Positions 28,060 to 37,018 of a stretch of 64,000 nt of DNA are shown here, in pieces. Made by a program: the position numbers and the translations under genes. Origin of the DNA: Thalassospira indica (lineage in GTDB: Bacteria; Pseudomonadota; Alphaproteobacteria; Rhodospirillales; Thalassospiraceae); contig NZ_CP031555.1 of the NCBI RefSeq assembly GCF_003403095.1, positions 2,212,001-2,276,000 of the forward strand, written 5' to 3'. Positions within the stretch are counted from its first letter, which is position 1, and the number at the start of each line of letters is the position of its first letter. A model generated the notes under the pieces. The model was not told the DNA's origin. It did not search any database and saw only the letters and a list, made by a program, of their open reading frames with translations.

Positions 28060-29109
28060 TTACCAGCTTGCCTTGGCAATGCGCATGAAGTTTTCGCCCA
28101 TGATTTTATCGACATCATCGGGCGAATAACCAATCGAAATCATCGCATCCGCAAGGGTAGGGAGTTTGCGTGGGTCAAAGACCGCCGCGCCACCGGCTGC
28201 CGGGCCATAGCCACTGGCGGCGGGCCAATAGAAGTCCTTGTCGACACCATCCGGGAAGTCGTTGGTCCCGACGACGGAGGGCATGGTATCAAGCCCGATG
28301 CCGACATGATCAACTCCGACCAGATCCACCGCATATTTGATATGGCGGATCATGTCCGGGACTTCCGGCGCATTTTTGGATTTAATGAAACGCTGGAAGC
28401 CGCAGATGCCGATCACGCCACCGGTATCAGCACAGGCCTTGATTTGTTCATCATCGATGCAGCGTTCATGACCACCCAGTTCCCTGGGATTGGCGTGGCT
28501 GAACACGACCGGCTTGGATGAGACCCGCATGATATCAAGCGAGCTTTGTCGTCCGGTGTGGGAGCAATCCATGATCATGCCGCTGGAATTCACGGCCTTG
28601 ACCATTTCAACACCGAGATCGGTAAGCGGGATATCAATATCGTGACAGCCCCCAGAGACCGAGTTGTTGCGGTTATAGGCAAAGTGGATCTGCTTCACAC
28701 CCAGCTTGGCAAAGGCCGGCACCATTTCGGGCATGTCCTGGAGCATGACCGAGCCTTCAAGATCGAAGCCTACGCCGAGCAGGCCCTTGGATTTGGCAAT
28801 CGCCAGATCCTCGAATTTCTCGATCTGCATGTATTTGTCGGGGTGGGCGGCGATCTTGGCGCGGAAGGCGGCGATCACGCGCAGGATGTGGGCAACGCTG
28901 TTCATATCCATGCCGACATTGACACAGACATAGTCGATATGACCGGCAACATAGGTATCAAGCAGGTCTATCGGCGTCTTTTCATCAAGCGGCAGGCAGG
29001 CATGGGCATCCCATGTGAAAGACGGGATATGCCGGCGTTGGTAGTTGGCAAGTTTGCTGTCGGCCGGGGCGAAGGGGGTTGCGAAGCTCAGTGTGGTGGC
29101 GGAAGTCAT
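28060..29109 (-). CDS. Peptidase M19 (membrane dipeptidase-like) with a Cys in place of one zinc ligand
   Basis: The 349-residue protein has the M19 renal-dipeptidase fold. Other metal-binding elements are intact: FDLEGSVML carries the bridging Glu, MDCSHTGRQS and FSHANPRELGG the two His. The N-terminal motif reads WDAHACLPL, so Cys38 takes the place of the Asp of the usual DGHNDLP zinc motif (His36 kept). No signal peptide is present, so it is cytoplasmic. Its position behind the dipeptide transporter genes suggests that it cleaves imported dipeptides, but the ligand change makes the exact activity uncertain. Confidence 0.88.
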   Translation of the reverse strand: MTSATTLSFATPFAPADSKLANYQRRHIPSFTWDAHACLPLDEKTPIDLLDTYVAGHIDYVCVNVGMDMNSVAHILRVIAAFRAKIAAHPDKYMQIEKFEDLAIAKSKGLLGVGFDLEGSVMLQDMPEMVPAFAKLGVKQIHFAYNRNNSVSGGCHDIDIPLTDLGVEMVKAVNSSGMIMDCSHTGRQSSLDIMRVSSKPVVFSHANPRELGGHERCIDDEQIKACADTGGVIGICGFQRFIKSKNAPEVPDMIRHIKYAVDLVGVDHVGIGLDTMPSVVGTNDFPDGVDKDFYWPAASGYGPAAGGAAVFDPRKLPTLADAMISIGYSPDDVDKIMGENFMRIAKASW

Positions 29110-29120
29110 GGTGTCTCCGT

Positions 29121-29885
29121 TCAGTCCCAGTCGACAAAGCTGTCGATGACAGCGCGGTCATAGCCGCCGGCAGCCTTGTAAAGCTGTTGCGAATAGGGAT
29201 GTTCAAGTCTGCCATCTGCGAGTTGGCTTGCGGTGGCACGTTCAACAATACGGCCATGGTTCATAATGGCAATATCGTCGCACATATGGGCCACCACGGC
29301 GAGGTCGTGACTGACCATGATGTAGGTCAGGCCAAGTTCCCGGCGCAAGCATGACAGAAGATTAAGCACTTCGGCCTGAATAGATACATCCAGGGCCGAG
29401 GTCGGCTCATCAAGCAGCAAAATCCTGGGTTCAAGGATCAGGGCGCGGGCAATCGCGACACGCTGGCGCTGCCCACCGGAAAGCTGGTGGGGATAGCGGA
29501 AGCGGAACGAGTTATCGAGCCCGACCTGTTCAAGCGCCTGCACCACGCGCGCGTCGGAATTGCCAAGCCCGTGGATATTGACCGGTTCGGTCAGGATGCG
29601 GTCAATGGTATGGCGCGGATGGAGCGACCCGAACGGGTCCTGAAACACCATTTGCGCAAGGCGATAGAATGTCTTGTCGCGCGTGGGACCAAGTTCCTTG
29701 TTATTGACAAGGATCTGGCCTTCCCAGTCATCGACCAGACCGGTGATGGTGCGCAGCACCGTTGATTTGCCCGAACCCGATTCACCGACCAAACCGAAAG
29801 AGCCGTTCTTCGGGACCTTGATGTCGACATCCTTGAGAACGTGGTTGTCGTCAAACCAGGCATTGAGTTTGTTGATATCAATCAT
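29121..29885 (-). CDS. dppF: Dipeptide ABC transporter ATP-binding protein (DppF-like)
   Basis: The 254-residue ATPase has Walker A GESGSGKST, the signature LSGGQRQRVAIA, Walker B ILLLDEPTSALDVS and the H-loop VSHDLAVV. It is the second ATPase of the transporter. Oligopeptide ATPases normally work as a DppD/DppF heterodimer, matching the two genes here. The C-terminus ends YSQQLYKAAGGYD, which is the usual tail of the family. AAGGGG precedes the ATG by 7 bases, with 11 bases between its upstream neighbour and it. Confidence 0.93.
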   Translation of the reverse strand: MIDINKLNAWFDDNHVLKDVDIKVPKNGSFGLVGESGSGKSTVLRTITGLVDDWEGQILVNNKELGPTRDKTFYRLAQMVFQDPFGSLHPRHTIDRILTEPVNIHGLGNSDARVVQALEQVGLDNSFRFRYPHQLSGGQRQRVAIARALILEPRILLLDEPTSALDVSIQAEVLNLLSCLRRELGLTYIMVSHDLAVVAHMCDDIAIMNHGRIVERATASQLADGRLEHPYSQQLYKAAGGYDRAVIDSFVDWD

Positions 29886-29896
29886 GTGACTACCCC

Positions 29897-30739
29897 TTAC
29901 CCTTCGGCCCAGCTTGCTTCGCGTTCAAGGATCGGCAGATCAGAATGATCACCATCCATTTTCGGCAAGCAGTTCAAAAGTCCCTTGGTGTAGGGGTGTT
30001 TGGCTTCGTGCAGGGCAGAGGCCTTGATTTCCTCGACCACGTGGCCCTGATACATTACCAGCACACGGTCGCAGAAGCTTGAAACCAGTTGCAGGTCGTG
30101 ACTGATGAAAATCAGCGCCATGCCGCGATCGCGCACCAGATCATCAAGGATCGCCATGACCTGAAGCTGCACGGTGACATCAAGGGCCGATGTCGGTTCA
30201 TCGGCAATGATCAGTTCAGGATCGGGGATCAGCATCATGGCGATCATGACGCGTTGCCCCATGCCGCCGGAAACTTCGTGGGGGTAGGAGTTAAACACGC
30301 GCTCTGGATCGCGGATTTTAACCGCATCAAGCATATCAATCGCACGGTGGCGGGCTTCCTTGGCGTTGACCTTATGGTGTTCGCGGTAGGCCTCGATGAT
30401 TTGATCGCCAATGGTCATCACAGGGTTCAGCGAGTATTTCGGATCCTGCATGATCATGGAAATGCGCGCGCCGCGTACCTTGCGCCATTGTTTGGGCGTC
30501 AGGTTTGCCAGATCGACATCATGGAAGGTCATTTGATCGGCGGTAATTTTGCCGTTGGCCGCGGTCAGGCCCAGGATGGCACGCCCGGTCTGGGATTTAC
30601 CAGACCCGGATTCGCCCACAATTCCAAGCCTTTCGCGACCAAGATCAAAAGATACACCACGCACCGCATGGACATCGCCCTTGGGCGTGTTGAAAGTGAC
30701 TTCGAGGTTTTTGACCGTCAGAAGGGTTTCATTGGACAT
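29897..30739 (-). CDS. dppD: Dipeptide ABC transporter ATP-binding protein (DppD-like)
   Basis: The 280-residue ATPase starts at the ATG complementary to 30737-30739, preceded by GGAGG. Walker A is GESGSGKSQ, the signature VSGGMGQRVMIA, Walker B LIIADEPTSALDVT and the H-loop FISHDLQLV. The signature has Gly in place of the more usual Arg (SGGMRQR), a minor variation. The ending KGLLNCLPKMDGD matches the DppD/OppD C-terminal tail, whose cysteines in some family members bind a 4Fe-4S cluster. Confidence 0.93.
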   Translation of the reverse strand: MSNETLLTVKNLEVTFNTPKGDVHAVRGVSFDLGRERLGIVGESGSGKSQTGRAILGLTAANGKITADQMTFHDVDLANLTPKQWRKVRGARISMIMQDPKYSLNPVMTIGDQIIEAYREHHKVNAKEARHRAIDMLDAVKIRDPERVFNSYPHEVSGGMGQRVMIAMMLIPDPELIIADEPTSALDVTVQLQVMAILDDLVRDRGMALIFISHDLQLVSSFCDRVLVMYQGHVVEEIKASALHEAKHPYTKGLLNCLPKMDGDHSDLPILEREASWAEG

Positions 30740-30741
30740 GA

Positions 30742-31665
30742 TCAATCGCCTCCACGCGGGTCAAGAACATCACGCAGGCCATCACCCAGAAGGTTGAAGC
30801 CAAGGCTGACGACGAAAATGGCAATCCCAGGAACCGTGGCAACCCACCATTGTTCAAGCAGGAACTGACGACCCTCAGAAACCATTGCTCCCCATTCCGG
30901 CATCGGTGGCTGTGCGCCAAGACCAAGGAAGCCAAGACCGGCAGCAATCAGGATCATGCCCGCCATATCAAGGGTCACACGCACAACAAGCGAGCTCATG
31001 CACATTGGCATGATGTGACCGGTAATCAGGCCCAGGTTCGAAGTGCCCTGAAGACGGGCGGCTTCGATGAAATCGGATTTGCGAACCGTGATGGTTTCTG
31101 CGCGTGCGATACGGGCATAAGGCGGCCATGCGGTAATCGCAATGGCAAGAATGGCGTTTTCCAAACCCGGTCCAAGGGCGGACACAAAGGCCAGCGCCAG
31201 GATCAGTTTCGGGAAAGCCAGAAAGATATCGGTGATGCGCATCAGGGTGGCATCAATCCAGCCGCCAAAGAATCCGGCGGCTGTGCCAACCAGTAGGCCG
31301 ACCGGGGCTGCGGTGATCACAACAAGGGCGACGATCAGAAGGGTGTATTGCGCACCATAGATCAGACGCGACAGAATATCGCGCCCCAGCTGATCCGTGC
31401 CAAACCAGTGTTCTGCACCGGGTGGTTGGATGCGATTGGCAAGGTCAGCTGCCAGCGGATCATAAGGGGCCAGAAGCGGGGCAAAGATCGTTACCAGAAT
31501 AAGGCCGATCACGATCGAAAGGCCGATCATGGCAAGTTTGTTTTCGGTGAACTTGACCCAGCCAAGCCAGGCGCGCCCGCATTTTGCCTGCCAGCGCGAT
31601 TTTGGCGTATCGGATGTCAGCCATTGTTTCAGGCCGGTTTGCGAAACTTGTGTTTGTGTTGTCAT
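30742..31665 (-). CDS. dppC: Dipeptide ABC transporter permease (DppC-like)
   Basis: The 307-residue membrane protein has an N-terminal cytoplasmic stretch, then a helix at about residues 43-65 (LAMIGLSIVIGLILVTIFAPLL). The OppC-type N-terminal domain is followed by five more helices. The ATPase-coupling EAA segment is FIEAARLQGTSNLGLITGH. The family ending LLGDGLRDVLDPR is present. The stop is 2 bases before the DppD start codon, indicating tight coupling. Confidence 0.93.
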   Translation of the reverse strand: MTTQTQVSQTGLKQWLTSDTPKSRWQAKCGRAWLGWVKFTENKLAMIGLSIVIGLILVTIFAPLLAPYDPLAADLANRIQPPGAEHWFGTDQLGRDILSRLIYGAQYTLLIVALVVITAAPVGLLVGTAAGFFGGWIDATLMRITDIFLAFPKLILALAFVSALGPGLENAILAIAITAWPPYARIARAETITVRKSDFIEAARLQGTSNLGLITGHIMPMCMSSLVVRVTLDMAGMILIAAGLGFLGLGAQPPMPEWGAMVSEGRQFLLEQWWVATVPGIAIFVVSLGFNLLGDGLRDVLDPRGGD

Positions 31666-31667
31666 GA

Positions 31668-32735
31668 TTATCTCCGCGCTCTGGGGTCGAGCAGGCGGTA
31701 AAGCACGTCAGAAAGCATGTTCACGCCGATAAAGACCGCACCGACCACAATCGTCCCACCTAGAACCGCATTCATGTCGGCATTGAGCAACGAGTTGGTG
31801 ATGTAAAGACCAAGTCCCGGCCATGCGAAGATGATTTCGGTCAAAACCGAACCTTCAAGCAGGTTGGCGTATGACAGCGCAATCACGGTCACCAGTGGTA
31901 CCATGACGTTGCCAAGGGCGTGGCGCCATATGATGCGATGTTCGGAAATACCTTTGACCCGGGCGGTCAGGATGTATTCCTGACTAAGCTGTTCGAGCAT
32001 GAAGGAGCGGGTCATTCGTGCGATATAGGCCAACGAGAAATAAGCCAGGATCGATGCAGGCAGAACAATGTGTGATACAGCGTTCCAGAACAGGTCCATG
32101 TCGCCTTCGATAAGGGTATCAACCAGCATCAGACCGGTGGTGGGTTCGATATAGTCGAGATAGAACGAATCAAGGCGTCCTGGACCCGCGACCCAGTCGA
32201 GCTTCATGTAAAATACCAGAAGCCCCATCAGACCCAGCCAGAAGATCGGCATGGAATAGCCAGCAAGGCCGATCACGCGAACCATGTGGTCGGGCCATTT
32301 GCCCTTGTTGATGGCGGCAAAAACGCCAGCGGGAATACCCAGAACAACACCGATAATGGTTGCAATGGTCGCTAGTTCAAGGGTGGCCGGGAAGACACGT
32401 TTAATGTCATCTAGCACGGTATTGGATGTCAGCACCGATTGGCCGAAGTTACCCTGCAGTACGTTGGAAATATAAATAAAGAACTGCTGCCAAAGCGGCA
32501 GGTTAAGTCCCATTTCCTCCCGCACGCGGTTGTACGTGCTTTGCGATGCATGATCACCAACGGCGGCCAGCACCGGATCAATCGGCAAGACGCGACCGAT
32601 CAGGAATGTGACAAGCAGCAGGCCAAAAAATGTAATGGCAAGCGAGAATACCAGCCGCAGGAAAGTTCCCATCGGGCCGGAAGCGAAACGGGCGCGGTTG
32701 CGCCCGTCCCGTTTTTTGCGTTTAACAGCGGACAT
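31668..32735 (-). CDS. dppB: Dipeptide ABC transporter permease (DppB-like)
   Basis: The 355-residue permease has an unusually basic N-terminus (VKRKKRDGRNRARF) before the first helix (FSLAITFFGLLLVTFLIGRVLP). A large periplasmic loop follows, then further helices. The EAA coupling segment is TARVKGISEHRIIWRHAL, and the C-terminal element is LLDPRARR. It pairs with the DppC permease downstream (2 bases apart). AAGGAG precedes the ATG. Confidence 0.93.
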   Translation of the reverse strand: MSAVKRKKRDGRNRARFASGPMGTFLRLVFSLAITFFGLLLVTFLIGRVLPIDPVLAAVGDHASQSTYNRVREEMGLNLPLWQQFFIYISNVLQGNFGQSVLTSNTVLDDIKRVFPATLELATIATIIGVVLGIPAGVFAAINKGKWPDHMVRVIGLAGYSMPIFWLGLMGLLVFYMKLDWVAGPGRLDSFYLDYIEPTTGLMLVDTLIEGDMDLFWNAVSHIVLPASILAYFSLAYIARMTRSFMLEQLSQEYILTARVKGISEHRIIWRHALGNVMVPLVTVIALSYANLLEGSVLTEIIFAWPGLGLYITNSLLNADMNAVLGGTIVVGAVFIGVNMLSDVLYRLLDPRARR

Positions 32736-32761
32736 TACGACCGTTGTCTCCTTCGTCGAGA

Positions 32762-34351
32762 TTAGTCTTTGGTGACATAACGATAATAGTTGTTATCGAA
32801 TGACGGACCGAGGACGAAGTTGTTCACGTTACCGCGCATGGATGCGATCTCTGTTTCCTGGAACATGATCACGAACGGACCATTTTCCAGAACTTCTTTC
32901 TGAAGATCGACATACATCGCAGCACGTTTCGCATCGTCGCGTTCCAGCGTGGCGGCATCGGTTTTTGCCGTCAAGTCACCGGCATCCCACGAGTTACGCC
33001 AAGCAAGCGGCTTGGCAGCGGCATCGTCGGAGTTGTCCGGGTTCCATGCAAAGGTGGATGCGTTGGTGTGCGGATCCTGATAGTCCGGGCCCCAGCGGCC
33101 GATATAGATATCGTGCTGACGGGCGCGGTATTTGGTCAGGGTCTGCTTGCCATCACCCGGAATGATTTCCAGATTGATGCCAGCCTGTGACCAGGTCGCC
33201 TGGATCGACTGAGCCATCGCCATAATCGCGGTGGTGTTACGGGTATCCATGGTTACGCTAAACCCGTCCGGATAGCCTGCCTCGGCCAGAAGGGCTTTGG
33301 CCTTTTCGATATCCAGGGAATAGGGGTTCTCGTTATATGCGCCCAGGAAACCTTCAGGCAGGAAGGCCTGATGGATCTGCGAACGACCAGCCAGGATGGT
33401 TTCGGAAATGCCTTTGTAATCGACAAGGTATTTAAGAGCTTCGCGGACTTTCGGGTTCGACAGATATTCGTTTTTCTGCGACAGGCCGAGATACCACAGA
33501 GCACCTTTGCCCTTGGACATCATCTTGATGTCGTCATTGTCTGAAATGGCAGCCAGCTGATCGGCTTCGAGGTTACGGGCAATATCGATATCGCCTTTTT
33601 CAAGGAGGAGCTGCTGGGCTGCGGCTTCCTTGACGCTCTGGATAATCACGCGCTTCATTTCTGGCGCGCCGTCCCAGTAATCTTCGTTGCCGGTCAGGCT
33701 AAGGCTTTCGCCCGCGGTCCACTTGTTCAGCTTGAACGGGCCGGAGCCGGCATAGTTGGTTTTAAGCCACTCGTGGCCAAGGTCACCGTCCACTTCATGG
33801 GCAAGGACTTCTTCCTTGTCGACAACAGAGCCAACGCCAGCGGTCAGGCAATACAGCACGAAGCTTGGTGCGTAAGGTTTGTCGACTTCCATGACCAGCG
33901 TGGAATCGTCGGTGGCGTAGATCTTTTCCTTGACGTTATCGGCGGTGAAACCGAACTGGCCGAGAATGAAGGCCGGCGACTGATCCAGCAGGATCACGCG
34001 CTGCAAGGAGAAGGCTGCGTCTTCAGCGGTCAGTTCGTTGCCAGAGGCAAAGGTAATGCCGTCACGAATTTTGAAGGTAAAGGTCTTGCCGTCTTCGGAG
34101 ACATCCCAGCTTTCGGCAACGACGCCATAGATCTTCGACACATCGTCATTGTCGAAACCGATCAGGCGGTCATAGGTGTTACCGGCATATTCAGCGCCCG
34201 AGAATTCGAAAATCTGTGCCGGGTCGAGCGTGATGATGTCATCAATGGCAAAAGCCATGACCAAAGCATTTTTCGGTGTTTCGGCCTGAGCCATCATAGG
34301 TGCGGTCGCGAGCGCGGTCCCCATGACCAGCCCTGCAATAAATTTGCGCAT
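32762..34351 (-). CDS. dppA: Dipeptide ABC transporter substrate-binding protein (family 5)
   Basis: The 529-residue periplasmic protein has a signal peptide (MRKFIAGLVMGTALATAPMM, cleavage after AQA). The family-5 body includes LDPAQIFEFSGAEYAGNTYDRLIGF, TFKIRDGITFASGNELTAEDAAFSLQRV and VREALKYLVDYKGI. GGAGG lies 6 bases before the ATG, complementary to 34349-34351. It is the first gene of the dpp operon, so it sets specificity. Whether it binds dipeptides, D-alanyl dipeptides or another small ligand cannot be read from sequence, but the M19 gene downstream argues for peptides. Confidence 0.92.
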   Translation of the reverse strand: MRKFIAGLVMGTALATAPMMAQAETPKNALVMAFAIDDIITLDPAQIFEFSGAEYAGNTYDRLIGFDNDDVSKIYGVVAESWDVSEDGKTFTFKIRDGITFASGNELTAEDAAFSLQRVILLDQSPAFILGQFGFTADNVKEKIYATDDSTLVMEVDKPYAPSFVLYCLTAGVGSVVDKEEVLAHEVDGDLGHEWLKTNYAGSGPFKLNKWTAGESLSLTGNEDYWDGAPEMKRVIIQSVKEAAAQQLLLEKGDIDIARNLEADQLAAISDNDDIKMMSKGKGALWYLGLSQKNEYLSNPKVREALKYLVDYKGISETILAGRSQIHQAFLPEGFLGAYNENPYSLDIEKAKALLAEAGYPDGFSVTMDTRNTTAIMAMAQSIQATWSQAGINLEIIPGDGKQTLTKYRARQHDIYIGRWGPDYQDPHTNASTFAWNPDNSDDAAAKPLAWRNSWDAGDLTAKTDAATLERDDAKRAAMYVDLQKEVLENGPFVIMFQETEIASMRGNVNNFVLGPSFDNNYYRYVTKD

Positions 34352-34696
34352 GATGCGCCTCCCGATTGTTGTTGTGGGACTGCAGGCCAATGCGTGGACT
34401 GATCGGCTATCGAAAGGGAGGGCCAAAACGAGACGGGCTCAGCTTTATAACCATCCGGAGTTCTATCGACGCCTTCAGGCCCTTATAATTGCGGGGCGGC
34501 CTGCAGGTTCGCTTAGTGCATGTGGAGCTGAGCATAATTTATACGATTAATCAATGACCAGTCGGTCAGCAATGCTGTCTAAATCAGCAAATGGCACAAC
34601 TTTCCCGAAAATGGATTTCTTAAGGTTGTGTGAAGTCTTGATGAAATTACCCATGCGGGTAGCGCGGTGCTTTTCCGCCGCGGTTTGGCCCTAGAA
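34352..34696. other. Intergenic region of about 345 bases upstream of the dpp operon
   Basis: No gene is seen. It should contain the dpp promoter. A T-A-rich patch at about 34535-34555 and an ATTATAAG patch near 34484 are candidates for the -10 region, but no clear -35 partner was found. The region ends with the terminator of the first tRNA-Asp unit. Confidence 0.4.
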
Positions 34697-34732
34697 ACAA
34701 AAAAGCGCCAGCGAAAAAATCGCGGCGCTTAT
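34697..34732 (-). terminator. Terminator of tRNA-Asp copy 1
   Basis: On the minus strand AAGCGCCGCGA and TCGCTGGCGCTT pair around a T-rich loop, followed by TTTTGTTTC. It lies about 30 bases after the tRNA 3-prime end. The same hairpin sequence recurs behind copies 2 and 3. Confidence 0.88.
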
Positions 34733-34762
34733 TTTGTACGTCATTCCCAATCAGGGAGGGAA

Positions 34763-34839
<77 letters not shown>

Positions 34840-34855
34840 ATGGTGCGTGGCGCGG

Positions 34856-34884
34856 TTTATATAAAGACCACCCAATTGAGGCAA
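34856..34884 (-). promoter_or_regulatory. Promoter of tRNA-Asp copy 1
   Basis: On the minus strand TTGCCT (34879-34884) and TATAAA (34856-34861) are 17 bases apart. A GC-rich segment, CCGCGCCACGCACC, lies between -10 and the tRNA, as in stringently controlled stable-RNA promoters. Confidence 0.7.
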
Positions 34885-34963
34885 GTGTTTTTTGACCGAT
34901 TTTTGAAGAAAAATGCGCGGAAGTGTTTTGCCGGTTTGATCGGCAAGAAAGCGGCGCAAAAAC

Positions 34964-34997
34964 AAAAAAAACGCCAGCGAAAAAATCGCGGCGCTTA
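34964..34997 (-). terminator. Terminator of tRNA-Asp copy 2
   Basis: The same GCGCCGCGA / TCGCTGGCGT hairpin as behind copy 1, followed by an eight-T run on the minus strand. Confidence 0.85.
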
Positions 34998-35028
34998 TTT
35001 TGTGCATCATTCCCAATCAGGGAGGGAA

Positions 35029-35105
<77 letters not shown>

Positions 35106-35119
35106 ATGGCGTGGCGCGG

Positions 35120-35148
35120 TTTATATAAGGGGTGGTTCGGTCTGGCAA
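35120..35148 (-). promoter_or_regulatory. Promoter of tRNA-Asp copy 2
   Basis: On the minus strand TTGCCA (35143-35148) and TATAAA (35120-35125) are 17 bases apart, and the discriminator is GC-rich (CCGCGCCACGC). Confidence 0.7.
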
Positions 35149-35282
35149 GGGCTTTTTTGCAAAAAAAAGACGGACCGGAAATTTACCAGTCTGATCGTCC
35201 TTGGCAGTCTCGATGCGACGCCTGTTTCGCAGCGAAAAGCGGTCGATCCGGGGTGGGGTAAATGTGTAAAAAGCGGGTGGAA

Positions 35283-35319
35283 AACAAAAAAGCGCCAGCG
35301 AAAAATCGCGGCGCTTATT
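35283..35319 (-). terminator. Terminator of tRNA-Asp copy 3
   Basis: GCGCCGCGA / TCGCTGGCGC hairpin with TTTTTTGTTTT behind it on the minus strand, nearly identical to the other two. Confidence 0.88.
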
Positions 35320-35348
35320 TTGTACGTCATTCCCAATCAGGGAGGGAA

Positions 35349-35425
<77 letters not shown>

Positions 35426-35441
35426 ATGGTGCGTGGCGCGG

Positions 35442-35470
35442 TTTTTAGCAGCCGGTCACAGGTGGTGCAA
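35442..35470 (-). promoter_or_regulatory. Promoter of tRNA-Asp copy 3
   Basis: On the minus strand TTGCAC (35465-35470) and TAAAAA (35442-35447) are 17 bases apart. The -10 is poorer than in copies 1 and 2, so this copy may be weaker. Confidence 0.6.
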
Positions 35471-35688
35471 GCGCTTTTTTGCCATGATTTTTCAATTTTT
35501 AACCGCGTTCTTCCGGCGGTAGAAACCGACCATGCATCGGGCACGTTAAAGTTCACCTGTCAGGCTTTGCGAAGGCAAGCAGGTGAGGGGGATATTTGGA
35601 ATTGCCACGCGCGCACAAGCACCACCTGAGAATGCATCGTGAAATGCTGCCCGGTGAGCGAGATCGTCTGCGGTCAAGAGGTGTGGGG

Positions 35689-36243
35689 CTACTCGCGCGG
35701 TTCTGCGTAGCGTTCGGTCAGTTTGGTTAGGGCCGCGACAGTTGCCTGTTCGACGGTTGAGCCAAAACCGGTCACGCGGCCGGCCAGAATGACATAAAGC
35801 GAGTCGATGTGGAGCTGGATCACCAGCAGCTGTTTTTCGTTGGCCGTGGTGCGGTCGGCAACGAAGATTTCCATCGATTTTGCGATCTGGGTCATCAGGG
35901 GATACTGGAAGGTACCGCCCAGGGCCTTGACCGAATAGGCGAGGTCATTTGCCGCGATGATGGCTTCTGGCCGCTTGGACTTGTCGCGCAGGGCGTTGAT
36001 TACCAGCTTGCGGCATTCCATCAGGTCCTTGCCGATGTCGCGGACAAAGGTCTCGGAGCTGCGCTGTACAACCTGTTCGAGCTCTTCAAGCTGTTCAGGT
36101 GACAGGTTGATGTCAAATCCCTTGATGAAGTTGACAGCTTTGCGTTTCAGATCGGTCTGCGCAGGGATGATCTGCACATTCTTCTTTTTCTTAGGTTCTT
36201 CCGGCTTCACGATGGCTCCGCTTCCCCAGTCATAATGGGTCAT
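35689..36243 (-). CDS. HPt-like protein with Tyr in place of the phosphoaccepting His
   Basis: The 184-residue protein has a basic N-terminus (KPEEPKKKKN) and a four-helix HPt-like domain in its C-terminal half. The segment LAYSVKALGGTFQYPL (residues 101-116) resembles the HPt motif AHxLKGxGGxFGYPL seen in related alphaproteobacterial proteins. The phosphoaccepting His is Tyr103 and the following Gly is Ala107, while Lys106 is kept. It overlaps the receiver gene before it by 4 bases (ATGA), so the two are made together. It probably binds the partner or another protein without phosphotransfer. Function is otherwise unknown. Confidence 0.7.
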   Translation of the reverse strand: MTHYDWGSGAIVKPEEPKKKKNVQIIPAQTDLKRKAVNFIKGFDINLSPEQLEELEQVVQRSSETFVRDIGKDLMECRKLVINALRDKSKRPEAIIAANDLAYSVKALGGTFQYPLMTQIAKSMEIFVADRTTANEKQLLVIQLHIDSLYVILAGRVTGFGSTVEQATVAALTKLTERYAEPRE

Positions 36244-36734
36244 TCGTCAAGGCTCCTACGATCAGGACCATCAAACTGGACCTGTCTGCGACGTCGGTCC
36301 GGGCCAAAATACGTTCCAGTGTTAATGAAACGTCTTGGTCGGGCGATCACCGAAACCAGACGGCTGTAAAGTGCCTTGGCGTTAAAGGGTTTGGCAAGAA
36401 ATTCAGTAATCCCAAGGTCACGTGCCGTCGTCACATAACGCATCTCGGAATGTGCGGTCAGCATAATCACCGGAATGAACCGGTTTGGTGAATTGGTCGA
36501 ATTGCGCATGACATCGAGGAATTCGAGGCCATCCATGCCGCGCAAGCGCCATTCACAAATCACGATATCAATTTTTTCGGTGCGTAGTACGTCAAAGGCA
36601 TCATTCGGCGATTTTACACGCTGTATATGACTGGCTCCGAGATAGGCGAGCGTGTCATAGACCACCTGAGCTGAAATCTTGTCCCCGTCAACGATCAGAA
36701 AACTAATCTTACTAAAGTCTATTTTCGCGTTCAT
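36240..36734 (-). CDS. CheY-like receiver protein with Glu at the phosphorylation site
   Basis: The 164-residue protein has a receiver fold (residues 10-130) and a basic tail with TYFGPDRRRR, typical of one alphaproteobacterial single-domain regulator group. The active-site Thr (VIMLTAH, Thr93) and Lys (FLAKPF, Lys115) are present. The phosphoacceptor position in ICEWRLRGMDG is Glu61 instead of Asp, and the acidic pair reads VDGD, with Gly17 for one Asp. A Glu there commonly mimics the phosphorylated state. The ATG complementary to 36732-36734 is chosen; a 9-codon longer start exists. It is coupled to the HPt-like gene. Confidence 0.82.
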   Translation of the reverse strand: MNAKIDFSKISFLIVDGDKISAQVVYDTLAYLGASHIQRVKSPNDAFDVLRTEKIDIVICEWRLRGMDGLEFLDVMRNSTNSPNRFIPVIMLTAHSEMRYVTTARDLGITEFLAKPFNAKALYSRLVSVIARPRRFINTGTYFGPDRRRRQVQFDGPDRRSLDE

Positions 36735-37018
36735 CCGGCCTCGGTTCCTGAGCATCATCACGAAATGCGTCGCTGTTCAGGGGGATACAGCAGCAAATCT
36801 AACCAGTTGCTGATGTATAAACCCTTATACCTTTGTCTGGTTTCCAGCAAGGCCAAACCACTCTGTGTTCAGCCCGAAAATCTGACAAATACTGACCCCA
36901 AGCCAGTTGAAAAGTTAGAACAAACGACGTTTACGTCTTTTTGTTTTTGATGCTCGCGTCCGGTTTGAACACACCCAATATTGGGCCTTTTTTTCAAGAG
37001 TAAAGAGGAAGATCTTTT

